Shown one piece after another: positions 53,429 to 62,766 of a stretch of DNA of 64,000 bases (positions are counted from its first letter, which is position 1; each line of letters starts with the position of its first letter). Position numbers and translations under genes: made by a program. This stretch comes from Chitinophaga pinensis. GTDB lineage: Bacteria; Bacteroidota; Bacteroidia; M30B66. Location of the stretch: the NCBI GenBank assembly GCA_945883545.1, contig CAMCXT010000010.1:1-64000 (forward strand), in the 5' to 3' direction. Below the pieces are notes generated by a model. The model saw only the letters and a list, made by a program, of their open reading frames with translations. It did no database searches and was not told the origin of the DNA.

Positions 53429-55018
53429 ATGGCAGAATCAGATAACAGAACGGTTACAACACGCAAACGACAAGTGATTCCCGGCATTGGACAAGTTCCG
53501 GAATACGTTCCCGGCAAACTTCCTCCTCAAGCTTTAGATGTTGAAGAGGCTGTTTTGGGCGCACTTATGCTCGACAAAGATGCATTGTCGAACGTAATCG
53601 ATTCTTTAAAACCTGATACCTTCTATAAACAAGAACATCAGAAGATTTTCGAAGTGGTGCATTACCTCTTCAACAATTCTAAACCAGTTGATATCCTCAC
53701 AGTAGTTCAAGAACTTCGCCGACGCGGAGAACTCGATATTGCTGGTGGTGCTGGATATATTACTTTCCTTACCAACCGAGTTGCATCCACAGCTAACATT
53801 GAATACCACACCCGAATTCTCAATCAAAAGCAGATTCAACGCGAACTCATCAAGGTTTCTTCAAACATCATTTCAAAAGCATATGAAGAAAGTACAGATG
53901 CATTGTTGTTGCTCGATGAAGCAGAGAAAGAGCTTTTCGCTGTAGGACAAGGAAACATCAAAAAGAATTTCGCCCAAATGAGCGACCTCGTTACTGAGGC
54001 GAAAAAACAGATCGAATTGGCTGGTTTACAAACCGATGGATTGAGTGGTGTTCCATCAGGATTTACAGAATTGGATCGGATGACGGCTGGCTGGCAACGA
54101 TCAGATCTTGTGATCCTCGCTGCTCGTCCTGGTATGGGTAAAACCGCATTGGTATTGGCACTGGCAAGAAATGCAGCAGTCGATTTCAAACGACCTGTCG
54201 CGATGTTCTCACTGGAAATGTCGAGCATCCAGTTGGTGATGCGTTTGATTTCTGGAGAAGCTGAACTCAGCAATGAAAAGTTAAAGCGCGGAAAACTAGA
54301 GAACCACGAATGGCATCAACTTGACACAAAAATCCGTGAACTCACCGAAGCTCCGATTTTTATCGATGATACACCTGCCCTATCCATCTTTGAATTGCGC
54401 GCAAAAGCTCGTCGTTTGAAAGCAAATCATGGCATTTCTATGATCATTATCGATTACCTTCAGTTGATGACTGCCGGATCGGATGGAAAAAGCGGAGGAA
54501 ACCGTGAGCAGGAAATTTCGATGATCTCCAGATCCTTGAAAGGAATCGCGAAAGAACTCGATATCCCAGTGATTGCACTTTCACAGTTGAGCAGAAATGT
54601 TGAACAACGTGGAGGCTCTAAAATTCCTCAACTCTCCGACTTGCGTGAATCGGGAGCGATTGAGCAAGATGCCGACATGGTAATGTTTATCTATCGCCCT
54701 GAATACTATCAAATTACAGAAACTGATGATGGTCGTCCAACGGCAGGTTTAGCCGAGGTGCACATCGCGAAGCACAGAAATGGATCCTTGGGAGCTGTTC
54801 CGCTGCACTATGTTTCTCATCTCGCGAAATTCGTGAACCAAGGATATTCAGGATCGAGCAGTCCGTCGCCATTGGCAAATATTGAAGGCACTGGAACCAT
54901 GAATCCATCTGCAGGCATGCAACCAAATCAAGCCTTCGATGAAAATCCGGCAACCATCACACGAGGATCAAAGATGAACGCTCAAGATCCATGGGATTCG
55001 GATGAGGTACCTTTCTAA
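53429..55018 (+). CDS. dnaB: Replicative DNA helicase
   Basis: Unwinds DNA at the replication fork. The 529-residue protein has a disordered N-terminus, DnaB N-terminal domain (about 30-135: PPQALDVEEAVLGALMLDKD), linker, and RecA-like C-terminal domain with LVILAARPGMGKTALVLALA (Walker A), MFSLEMSSIQLVMRLI, MIIIDYLQLM (Walker B), IALSQLSRNVEQR, SDLRESGAIEQDADMVMFIY and HRNGSLGAV. No intein is inserted. The C-terminus (about 480-529) is extended and Gly/Pro-rich. Its promoter is nearly at the ATG. Confidence 0.97.
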   Translation: MAESDNRTVTTRKRQVIPGIGQVPEYVPGKLPPQALDVEEAVLGALMLDKDALSNVIDSLKPDTFYKQEHQKIFEVVHYLFNNSKPVDILTVVQELRRRGELDIAGGAGYITFLTNRVASTANIEYHTRILNQKQIQRELIKVSSNIISKAYEESTDALLLLDEAEKELFAVGQGNIKKNFAQMSDLVTEAKKQIELAGLQTDGLSGVPSGFTELDRMTAGWQRSDLVILAARPGMGKTALVLALARNAAVDFKRPVAMFSLEMSSIQLVMRLISGEAELSNEKLKRGKLENHEWHQLDTKIRELTEAPIFIDDTPALSIFELRAKARRLKANHGISMIIIDYLQLMTAGSDGKSGGNREQEISMISRSLKGIAKELDIPVIALSQLSRNVEQRGGSKIPQLSDLRESGAIEQDADMVMFIYRPEYYQITETDDGRPTAGLAEVHIAKHRNGSLGAVPLHYVSHLAKFVNQGYSGSSSPSPLANIEGTGTMNPSAGMQPNQAFDENPATITRGSKMNAQDPWDSDEVPF

Positions 55019-55080
55019 AAAATATTTCCATTGTATAACCGAATGTCGTTTCTGACGTTTAGGTATTTTTGAATACGTCT

Positions 55081-56343
55081 ATGAAAAAACTGCTCATCCT
55101 TTTTTCCCTTGTTCTTTGCCTTTCGGGGATGAAAGTCCGTGCGGCTTCGATGCTGATTCAAATGGACCAAACCCAGCAGAATCATATCAAAGCATACGGA
55201 ATTGCGTTCTGGATACTTGAACAAGAAGTTGAAATGCATTGGCTGCTCAACTACCGCGGAGGTAGCTTTTTGGTCAAGCAAATCAAGCAAATCGAAAACG
55301 AATGCTTAATTCGTGGTGTGAGTTATACCATAATCGCTGATGTTCAAGCCAATGCCATCTTGGAAGAAATCGCCCAACCAGAAACCAACATGGATGCGGT
55401 TAAATTGGAAAAGGCACCTAAAGTGGCTGTTTATTCTCCAAAAGACAAAGCTCCTTGGGACGATGCAGTAACCTTGGTACTTACCTATGCTGAAATTCCC
55501 TACGATGTTATTTACGATGAAGAAATTATGGGCGACAAGCTTCCAACCTACGATTGGTTGCACCTTCACCATGAGGATTTCACAGGGCAATACGGTCGTT
55601 TCTGGTACGCTTACCGCGCGCAAAAATGGTATCAAGACCAACAAGCATCGGCCGAAGCAACTGCTCGAAGATTAGGATTTAACAAGGTTTCCGAACTTAA
55701 ACTTTCGGTGGCAAAGAAAATTCGAGACTTCACCGTTGGAGGTGGATTTTTGTTTGCTATGTGTTCAGCTACAGACAGCTACGACATTTCCTTGGCTGCC
55801 GATGGTGTGGATATTTGCGAAACAATGTTCGATGGCGATCCTTCCGACAAAGCCATGCAGGGCAAAATGAATTTCGATAATTGTTTCGCTTTCACTGATT
55901 TCATCTTGAGTCAAAACCCTGCTGAATACGAATTCTCAAGCATCGATGCTACGCAAGGCCGACGAATTCCTGAGAAGGAAGATTACTTCGGATTGTTCGA
56001 ATTTTCGGCAAAATGGGATCCCGTTCCAACGATGCTTTGTCAGAACCACGAAAAAATCATCAAAGGATTTATGGGGCAAACCACAGCATTCGTGAAGAAA
56101 AACATTAAAACGAATGTGCTGATCATGGGCGAAAACAAAGCTGCAGGTGAAGCCCGATACATCCATGGAGAATACGGGAAAGGCACTTGGACATTTTATG
56201 GCGGACACGATCCGGAAGACTATGAGCACAAAGTTGGAGATCCTCCAACCGATCTAGCATTGCATCCCAATTCGCCGGGATATCGACTTATCTTGAACAA
56301 CATCCTCTTTCCAGCAGCGAAGAAGAAAAAGCAGAAAACATGA
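55081..56343 (+). CDS. Asparagine synthetase B-like exported protein
   Basis: A 420-residue protein with signal peptide (about 1-21, ending RAASM). It is a Bacteroidota type often called 'asparagine synthetase B' in databases: LIQMDQTQQNHIKAYGIAFW, NYRGGSFLVKQIKQIENEC, WLHLHHEDFTGQYGRFW, GGGFLFAMCSATDSYDISLA, YIHGEYGKGTWTFYGGHDPE. The GGGFLFAMC phrase suggests a class I glutamine-amidotransferase-like fold with a Cys elbow, but no ATP-pyrophosphatase synthetase domain is present and the protein is exported, so that name is doubtful. The stop overlaps the next gene as ATGA. Confidence 0.78.
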   Translation: MKKLLILFSLVLCLSGMKVRAASMLIQMDQTQQNHIKAYGIAFWILEQEVEMHWLLNYRGGSFLVKQIKQIENECLIRGVSYTIIADVQANAILEEIAQPETNMDAVKLEKAPKVAVYSPKDKAPWDDAVTLVLTYAEIPYDVIYDEEIMGDKLPTYDWLHLHHEDFTGQYGRFWYAYRAQKWYQDQQASAEATARRLGFNKVSELKLSVAKKIRDFTVGGGFLFAMCSATDSYDISLAADGVDICETMFDGDPSDKAMQGKMNFDNCFAFTDFILSQNPAEYEFSSIDATQGRRIPEKEDYFGLFEFSAKWDPVPTMLCQNHEKIIKGFMGQTTAFVKKNIKTNVLIMGENKAAGEARYIHGEYGKGTWTFYGGHDPEDYEHKVGDPPTDLALHPNSPGYRLILNNILFPAAKKKKQKT

Positions 56344-56966
56344 TACGTTCGGTTTGCTTAGGGCTGCTGTTTATTACTCTACTTCCGAATGTTTATGGAC
56401 AGTTAGATCTGCTATCCTTAGGCGGAAAGCGCGATAGTTTAGCATTGCAGATGGATTTCATGCGAAACAAAACCGAGAAAAAGGCGATGACTATCCTTGG
56501 CTCTTGGTCGGTACTTAATATCACGACCAGTTTGGCTTTTCGAGAAAAAACAACTGGCATCGACAAACAATTCCACACCATGAATGGCCTCTGGAATCTT
56601 GTGAACGGTGGTTTGGCATTGAGTGGATACTTGAATAGCAAAAAGGAAAGACTATCGTCGGATGCGATCGAATCGATGAACAAATTCCATACTTTGGAGC
56701 GCACGCTGATCTTTAATTCTGGATTAGACATCGCTTACATTGCAACAGGATTGTACCTTAGAGAAAGAGGCAAAAATGAATTGAACCTCACTAGGTCGGA
56801 ACAATTTCAAGGGTTTGGCAAAAGTTTGATGCTTCAAGGCGGGTTTCTTTTGGTGTTTGATGCCTTGTTTTACTCTTCATTGCGCTACCAATCTTCGTAT
56901 TTCAAAAATCTGATGCAGATTGTTTGGCTGAGAAACGGCAGTTTCGGAATGAACATTCAATTTTGA
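56340..56966 (+). CDS. DUF6992-like membrane protein
   Basis: A 208-residue protein with signal peptide (about 1-20) and several hydrophobic segments (TILGSWSVLNITTSLAF, GLWNLVNGGLALSGYL, FNSGLDIAYIATGLYL, LMLQGGFLLVFDALFY). The FHTMNGLWNLVNGGLAL phrase fits the DUF6992 group; function unknown. It is translationally coupled (ATGA) to the preceding gene, which often pairs with it in Bacteroidota. Confidence 0.72.
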   Translation: MIRSVCLGLLFITLLPNVYGQLDLLSLGGKRDSLALQMDFMRNKTEKKAMTILGSWSVLNITTSLAFREKTTGIDKQFHTMNGLWNLVNGGLALSGYLNSKKERLSSDAIESMNKFHTLERTLIFNSGLDIAYIATGLYLRERGKNELNLTRSEQFQGFGKSLMLQGGFLLVFDALFYSSLRYQSSYFKNLMQIVWLRNGSFGMNIQF

Positions 56967-57022
56967 TAAGTATCAATTGGTTCATTAGATTAATTCCTGC
57001 GGCTTGATTAGCTTGCAGGCCG

Positions 57023-59332
57023 ATGAACCTAAAAGCTATTCCTTTTCGATTTGGTTGGCATGTGATTTTTCACGGGCTCCTGTTTGCCTTGCTTTTCATA
57101 CCTGAAATGCATCCGAAATTGGAATTTACCGATTACAATCAGATTGGTGAAGCAACCCTAAAACGTATTGATATTCCTGCAAGAGTTAGTGCATTTTATC
57201 TCTTTGTGTTTGGTTCGGCATTCCTGATGGCAATTTCGAGCGTGCTTTCTGGATTGAACTTTTTTCGACTTCCCGAAAAACTCGAAAGTTGGAACAAAAG
57301 CCTCTCTGCTTCTGGAATTTTGTTCGCCTTGTGCACCTTTTGGGACGAAACCTTTCAGTTTTCTGCTTACCTCATGTTGTGCTGGCAAGGGTGTATCTGG
57401 ATTTTTAAGAACTCCGTTTCAAAGCAATCGTTTCCGACGATCTCCCTGCTCAATTCGGGTTTAATCAGCTTGTTGATTTGGTTAAACTTCAATTGGATTT
57501 TTCCAGATAAAGCTGAAATGACATTGCAACTTTTGCTGCTGAGTCTTGGCTTCGGAGCATTGCTTTATCTTCAGAAATCATACAGCAGTTCGCAAGGTAA
57601 GAAGCTGATTGCTTTGGTTCTACCATTGTTTTGCACTGCGATTTTTCCATTCATCATCACCGAGTTGAGGTATTTTCTTCAGTTGAGGATGAACATCGGT
57701 GCATCGCCCGATTTGCTTTATTTGGTGCTGTTTTCATTACTACTCGGATATCTATATTGGAAACGAAACAAGGAAGTTTCATGGCGAAAAAGCACCCAAC
57801 TGAGCGCAGTTTTGCTCGTTTGTGGTTTTGTAATCCAGCAGTTTTATTTGCCTTATAGTGAAGCGCCTCAGGAAATGTACGAAATGGCAAATCGTGTGCT
57901 TCCATTGATGGAATACCATTATTTTCAGGTTGTTCCGTTACTCGAAAAAGCCTCATCGCACTTTGTCTCGGATTATGGATTTGGGTTGATTTATCAAGCA
58001 CTCTATGGTTATCAGGGATTGGATTTCTTGATTTTCGATATCCTCGAAATGGTTGTTTGGATCGTTTTGGTTTTCGTTCTGGTGCAGAAGCTTACCCGAT
58101 CGCTTGTTTTCGCAGTCTTTATCTCGATTTTCTTCCCGTTCACCTTTGCAACATTTTCGAACTATTACTTGATGGCGTTGGTGCCCATGTTCGCTTTTTT
58201 GTTGTTGATGAAACAAGACACGAAAGTCAATCGGTGGTTGTTTGCATTGAGCCTAATCATGCTAATTCCTTGGCGGGCTGATCTTTCGGTTGCTTATTTG
58301 GTGGCCTTGGTCGCCATGATCGGAGTTGTTTACCTCACAGGAAAGTTCAAATCATTCCATTGGATCGTTTCAACTTCGATTGTTGGTGGAGGTTTAGCAG
58401 CAATCTTTTGGATCGTTTGTACGGTGAACGGAATCGATTGGATGAAAAATCTAAAGGCCATTTTAGATTACCTGTCGAGTTCACAATCTTATGGATTAGA
58501 TTACATGGGCGATGAAAAGACCACAGCTTGGAAGTTTCACCATCTGTTACTGCCATTGATGATCGTGGTTGCATTGTTTTACAGTTTGTACAACATCTTT
58601 AAAAGTAAAAGTCGCACGGCTGCTGAACCTTGGCTCATCACGTTTTTCATCAGTGTATTTGTTTTGGTGAACTTTCCCCGGGGTTTGGTGCGCCATGGAT
58701 TTGCTGAATCGACAGATAACTTCCTTTTGTCGCTCGGGTTTGTAGTGCTTCCATATGTAATTGTCCGCGGAGCGAAACTGAAAAAGCTCAATGCCAACGT
58801 ACTTTTAATGGCGAGTTGGGCGGTATTGTCGATTTGGGTGCGCTTTCCTGAAAGGCTGCCTGAGCTGTCGGCTTTTCAAGCTGTTCATGCTAAACCATTA
58901 AAATCTTTGGAAGTTGGAAGGCATCATGAAGTTCGCCGATGGACTGAAAATGAGACCTTTAAGAAAGATAAAATCAACAGTATCGTTCAATATCTTCGAT
59001 CAGAATTGAAGGATGGAGAAACCTTTTACGACTTTTCGAATACGCCGATGCTGTATTATTACGCTGAAAAGGAAGTGCCGTCGTTTTTCTTCCAGAATCC
59101 TCAGAATGTGCACAGTATGACCTTGCAGCAAGATTGGACATCGAGGATGCAAGGTTGGAAAGTTCCATTGGTTTTGTTCCGACATGATCCACCAGATTGG
59201 TGGGATGCTACAGATGGTGTTCAAAATGAGATGCGCCATTGCATTATTGCACTGTATATCAGGAAGAACTATCGTTTTGAAACGAAAGTTGGAGGCTATG
59301 AAATCTGGAAACGAAAATTTGTAATACGATGA
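57023..59332 (+). CDS. Large multi-pass membrane protein, possible GT-C type transferase
   Basis: A 769-residue inner membrane protein with about 14-16 hydrophobic segments over the first about 620 residues and a soluble C-terminal part (about 640-769: TFYDFSNTPMLYYYAEKEVP). Membrane segments with loops plus a soluble C-terminus fit GT-C lipid-linked glycosyltransferases, but I see no reliable DD or ExD motif, so this is inference from layout and from the GT9 gene that overlaps it (ATGA). It may build or transfer part of a surface glycan. Confidence 0.7.
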   Translation: MNLKAIPFRFGWHVIFHGLLFALLFIPEMHPKLEFTDYNQIGEATLKRIDIPARVSAFYLFVFGSAFLMAISSVLSGLNFFRLPEKLESWNKSLSASGILFALCTFWDETFQFSAYLMLCWQGCIWIFKNSVSKQSFPTISLLNSGLISLLIWLNFNWIFPDKAEMTLQLLLLSLGFGALLYLQKSYSSSQGKKLIALVLPLFCTAIFPFIITELRYFLQLRMNIGASPDLLYLVLFSLLLGYLYWKRNKEVSWRKSTQLSAVLLVCGFVIQQFYLPYSEAPQEMYEMANRVLPLMEYHYFQVVPLLEKASSHFVSDYGFGLIYQALYGYQGLDFLIFDILEMVVWIVLVFVLVQKLTRSLVFAVFISIFFPFTFATFSNYYLMALVPMFAFLLLMKQDTKVNRWLFALSLIMLIPWRADLSVAYLVALVAMIGVVYLTGKFKSFHWIVSTSIVGGGLAAIFWIVCTVNGIDWMKNLKAILDYLSSSQSYGLDYMGDEKTTAWKFHHLLLPLMIVVALFYSLYNIFKSKSRTAAEPWLITFFISVFVLVNFPRGLVRHGFAESTDNFLLSLGFVVLPYVIVRGAKLKKLNANVLLMASWAVLSIWVRFPERLPELSAFQAVHAKPLKSLEVGRHHEVRRWTENETFKKDKINSIVQYLRSELKDGETFYDFSNTPMLYYYAEKEVPSFFFQNPQNVHSMTLQQDWTSRMQGWKVPLVLFRHDPPDWWDATDGVQNEMRHCIIALYIRKNYRFETKVGGYEIWKRKFVIR

Positions 59333-60564
59333 AGACCAGTTTTCAGGTAAAAACCGATCGGTATTTGGGCTGGTTCCTTTGTATCGTTCTTCGATTCTTT
59401 GTGAGGATTCTAGGTTTTGTGCTGGGCATCAACCACAAGCTGGACAGGGATTTCAAACGCATTGTGGTGTGTAAATTCAAGGGGATGGGATCTGTAATCC
59501 AAGCCTCTGCCCTGCTCGATTCGCTTCGAAAATCTTATCCTGACGCTGAAATCGTGTTTGTGAGCAGCAATGCCAATGCGGGCATCCTGAATGCTTATAG
59601 TGAACTGATTGATAGAAAGTTGCTCATTGATGACAAAGGAATCATTAGCTTGATTCGGTCGAGTTTAACCTTGGTTTTGCAGCTTTGGAAATTTAGGCCT
59701 CAAGTGTATATCGACTTGGAAGTGTATTCGAACTTTTCAAGCTTGATTTGCACGCTCAGCGCTGCCACCAACCGGTTGGGTTATTACAAGAGCGACAAAG
59801 ATTACAGAAGCGGTTTGTACACACATTTGATGTACTACAACATCAAGGCGCCATTGATGGAAATTTACCTTCAAATGGGCAGGATACTTCCTGGCACAAA
59901 AACATCACCCAATTTGGTGCACCCAAATTATGCAGATTCTGACCGAGAATCGATGAAAGTAAAACTTTCACTTAATGATCATAAATATTTGGTTATCAAT
60001 CCAAATGCATCTGACTTAAGATTGGAAAGACGTTGGGGAAAACCGCAATTTTTTTCGTTGATTGCTGAGTTGATACGTGTTTATCCTGATTACCAATTTG
60101 TGCTTACCGGAAGTAAATCGGAAGCCACGTATGTGGATGAAATAAAACAAGCATTTCACCATGAAACGCGCGTTGTTCAATCGGCGGGAGTATTAAGCTT
60201 GAACGAATTGTTTGCACTCATTGATGGTGCAAATGCTATCGTTACCAATGATACCGGTCCACTGCATATTGCTTTGGCATTTCGAAGCCCTGTTTGTGGG
60301 TTGTTTGGACCATGTTCTCCTTCACAATATGGACAAATGGAATCCTGCGTGCCCATTTACAAGAACGTGTATTGCAGTCCTTGCGTGCATGAATTTGTTG
60401 TGCCGCCTTGCCTCGGAAACAATCAATGTATGCAGCAAATTGAGGTTCGTGAAGTAGTCGACGGTATTTCCAAAACGCTGACATTTAAACAAGTACACAA
60501 ATCAGAAGATATTTTATTTGAAGCCCAAGAATCAACTTTGGGCTATTTTAAGAACCGACCATGA
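59329..60564 (+). CDS. Glycosyltransferase family 9 (heptosyltransferase-like)
   Basis: A 411-residue protein of the ADP-heptose:LPS heptosyltransferase family. It has VVCKFKGMGSVIQASALLDS, LVINPNASDLRLERRWGKPQ, YQFVLTGSKSE, LNELFALIDGANAIVTNDTG and GPLHIALAFRSPVCGLFGPC, the usual NDTGPxH active-site loop. Donor and acceptor unknown; in Bacteroidota it may add heptose or other sugars to LPS core. It starts overlapping the preceding gene and overlaps the next one (both ATGA). Confidence 0.92.
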   Translation: MKTSFQVKTDRYLGWFLCIVLRFFVRILGFVLGINHKLDRDFKRIVVCKFKGMGSVIQASALLDSLRKSYPDAEIVFVSSNANAGILNAYSELIDRKLLIDDKGIISLIRSSLTLVLQLWKFRPQVYIDLEVYSNFSSLICTLSAATNRLGYYKSDKDYRSGLYTHLMYYNIKAPLMEIYLQMGRILPGTKTSPNLVHPNYADSDRESMKVKLSLNDHKYLVINPNASDLRLERRWGKPQFFSLIAELIRVYPDYQFVLTGSKSEATYVDEIKQAFHHETRVVQSAGVLSLNELFALIDGANAIVTNDTGPLHIALAFRSPVCGLFGPCSPSQYGQMESCVPIYKNVYCSPCVHEFVVPPCLGNNQCMQQIEVREVVDGISKTLTFKQVHKSEDILFEAQESTLGYFKNRP

Positions 60565-61613
60565 ACAAGAAATTTTTCGCCTCCGACAATTGCTCAGGTA
60601 TCCATCCAAAAATTATGGAAGCCTTGATTGAAGCCAATTCTGGACATGTTAAAGGATATGGATACGATCATTATACAGAAACTGCAGAGCAAGATTTCAA
60701 GCGGCTGTTTGGCGATGACATTGAAGTGTTTTTTGTTTACAGTGGAACTGGAGCCAATGTTTTAGGACTTCAAGCCTGTTTGCATCCTTTTGAAGCGGTA
60801 ATATGCAGCGATATGGCGCATATTCATACCGACGAAACCGGCGCACCAGAAAGGAATTTGATGTCGAAGTTAATTCCGATTGCAAGCAAAAATGGTAAAT
60901 TTTCTGTTGATCAAGTTCCTGAATTGTTGGTAGGAAGAGGCGTTGAACACCATGTGCAACCAAAGGTTATTTCAATCACACAGAGCACAGAATACGGAAC
61001 CCTCTATCAACCTGAAGAGATCAAAGCATTTGGGGATTTCTGTAAAAAAGAAAATCTGTATTTGCATGTTGATGGAGCAAGAATTTCGAATGCTACTGTA
61101 GCCTTGGGAATTTCGCCGCGTGAATTTATTCGCGAAGCAGGTGTAGATGTGATGAGCTTTGGAGGAACAAAAAACGGCATGATGATGGGCGAAGCAGTGG
61201 TATTTTTCAAGCCCGAATTGGCTAAATACATGAAGTACCAGCGGAAGCAAAGCATGCAGCTGTTTTCTAAAATGCGGTTTATTTCGGCTCAGTTTAGTGC
61301 ATTTTTCAAAGATGATTTGTGGCTACAATTGGCAACACATTCAAATCGATTGGCTCAAGAACTATCGAAAGCTTTGCATACAATCGAAGGCGTTCGGATC
61401 ACGAAACCAGTTGAAGCCAATGCGATTTTCGCCATTTTCCCAGAGGGTGTTTCGGAGCAACTTGCTGAAGAGTTCCCATTCTATGTTTGGAACGAAGCCT
61501 TAAATGAGGTGCGGTTGATGTGCAGCTGGGACACCGAGAAATCTGAAATTGATTTATTCATCGAAAGAGCTAAAAGCTTGTGTGAAGCAGCAGAAAAGTT
61601 CCGACAGGGTTAA
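60561..61613 (+). CDS. Low-specificity threonine aldolase (beta-eliminating lyase family)
   Basis: A 350-residue PLP enzyme that splits threonine or related beta-hydroxy amino acids. Motifs: FASDNCSGIHPKIMEALIEA, VFFVYSGTGANVLGLQACL, DMAHIHTDETGAPE, YLHVDGARISNATVALG, FGGTKNGMMMGEAVVF with Lys204 as the likely Schiff base, and VRLMCSWDT at the end. The position in a run with two sugar-transfer genes by ATGA overlap is unexplained by function. Confidence 0.93.
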   Translation: MNKKFFASDNCSGIHPKIMEALIEANSGHVKGYGYDHYTETAEQDFKRLFGDDIEVFFVYSGTGANVLGLQACLHPFEAVICSDMAHIHTDETGAPERNLMSKLIPIASKNGKFSVDQVPELLVGRGVEHHVQPKVISITQSTEYGTLYQPEEIKAFGDFCKKENLYLHVDGARISNATVALGISPREFIREAGVDVMSFGGTKNGMMMGEAVVFFKPELAKYMKYQRKQSMQLFSKMRFISAQFSAFFKDDLWLQLATHSNRLAQELSKALHTIEGVRITKPVEANAIFAIFPEGVSEQLAEEFPFYVWNEALNEVRLMCSWDTEKSEIDLFIERAKSLCEAAEKFRQG

Positions 61614-61671
61614 TACCTATATAGGATAATTTGTTTAGTTTCGAAATCCCTAAACATGCTAAATAACACTT

Positions 61672-62688
61672 ATGAAAACACTTAAAAAGATTGGATTGGG
61701 CTTATTGGCCATCCTTGCGCTGTTTATTATAATTGGCTTCTTCCTACCTGGCAAGAGCTTGGTAACACGATCAATCGTGATCAATGCTTCACCTGAAACT
61801 GTATTTCCATTGGTGAACAACCTAAAAAATTGGGAACAATGGTCACCTTGGCAAGCGATGGATCCTACTGTAAAGCTTACTTATGGTGAAATTGTTGAAG
61901 GCGTTGGAGCCACTTATACTTGGGATGGCCCAGAAACGGGAAAAGGAAAGGTAACCATTACAGCTAGCGAACCCAATAAACAAATGCTCAATGATGTTGA
62001 ATTTGATGGAATGGGCGTTTCTAAAGCTGCCTATTTACTTGAAAATGAGAATGGAGCAACCAAGTTAAGTTGGACGTTTGAATCAGAAAACGGAATGAAT
62101 CCATTTACACGATGGATAAGTGTTTTGATCAAAGGAATGTTGGAAGATCAGTTTGACCAAGGCCTGAATAAAATCAAGGAATTGGCAGAAAAAGCACCTA
62201 AGGCTGCTGAGCAAAATTGGAAAGGGAGAGTTGAAGAGGCGAAGGTTGAACAACTTACTGAGAAGTTTTATTTGGCATACCACGACACAGCAAGCGTTTC
62301 GACGGTCAGCGAAAAGTTAGGGATGGCTTATGGCGAAATTGGTAAAGCCATTGGAGCTCAAAAACTTGAAGAGATTGGAGCTCCTTTCGCGATTTATTAT
62401 TCAGAGTCGAACACCATGTTTGAGTTTGATGCAGCTTTGCCTGTGTCGAAAGCTGGTAAAGATGCTGGAAAGGTGAAAGCTGGAAAAATCGCTGCTGGAA
62501 ATGCAGTTGTGGTTTCGTTTTATGGCGATTATTCACAAACACCTTTGGCACATGAAACTGCCGATAATTTTATCGTGAAGGAGAAAAAGCAGATCATTGG
62601 TGCGCCTTGGGAAGAATATGTAACCGATCCGCAGGCTGAAAAAGATACAGCAAAGTGGCTCACCAAAGTGTACTATCCGATCAAGTAG
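61672..62688 (+). CDS. SRPBCC protein with C-terminal GyrI-like domain
   Basis: A 338-residue protein with an N-terminal membrane anchor (about 7-26). Residues about 28-175 are a polyketide-cyclase/SRPBCC fold (RSIVINASPETVFPLVNNLK, NWEQWSPWQAMDP, WDGPETGKGKVTI) and residues about 185-338 a GyrI/AraC-effector-like small-molecule-binding domain (YHDTASVSTVSEKLGMAYGE, AIYYSESNTMFEFDAALPVS, WEEYVTDPQAEKDTAKWLT). It is common in Bacteroidota; ligand unknown. It ends before a stem at 62707-62755. Confidence 0.87.
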   Translation: MKTLKKIGLGLLAILALFIIIGFFLPGKSLVTRSIVINASPETVFPLVNNLKNWEQWSPWQAMDPTVKLTYGEIVEGVGATYTWDGPETGKGKVTITASEPNKQMLNDVEFDGMGVSKAAYLLENENGATKLSWTFESENGMNPFTRWISVLIKGMLEDQFDQGLNKIKELAEKAPKAAEQNWKGRVEEAKVEQLTEKFYLAYHDTASVSTVSEKLGMAYGEIGKAIGAQKLEEIGAPFAIYYSESNTMFEFDAALPVSKAGKDAGKVKAGKIAAGNAVVVSFYGDYSQTPLAHETADNFIVKEKKQIIGAPWEEYVTDPQAEKDTAKWLTKVYYPIK

Positions 62689-62706
62689 TAAACAATACAA
62701 CTATCT

Positions 62707-62762
62707 AAAGAATTCGACACTAAGTTTCAGTTATGCAGCTTGGGTCGAATTCTTTATTTTTG
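62707..62762 (+). terminator. Terminator hairpin whose T run is part of the ttcA promoter
   Basis: AAAGAATTCGAC and GTCGAATTCTTT form a perfect 12 bp stem around a 25-base loop, followed by ATTTTTG. The last T of the stem, the A and the T run also spell TATTTTTG (62755-62762), the -7 box of ttcA. One stretch thus serves the end of one gene and the start of the next. Confidence 0.7.
62755..62762 (+). promoter_or_regulatory. ttcA -7 box
   Basis: TATTTTTG is a perfect match to TAnnTTTG, ending 5 bases before the GTG at 62767; the predicted leader is about 1 base. Confidence 0.55.
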
Positions 62763-62766
62763 CCCC

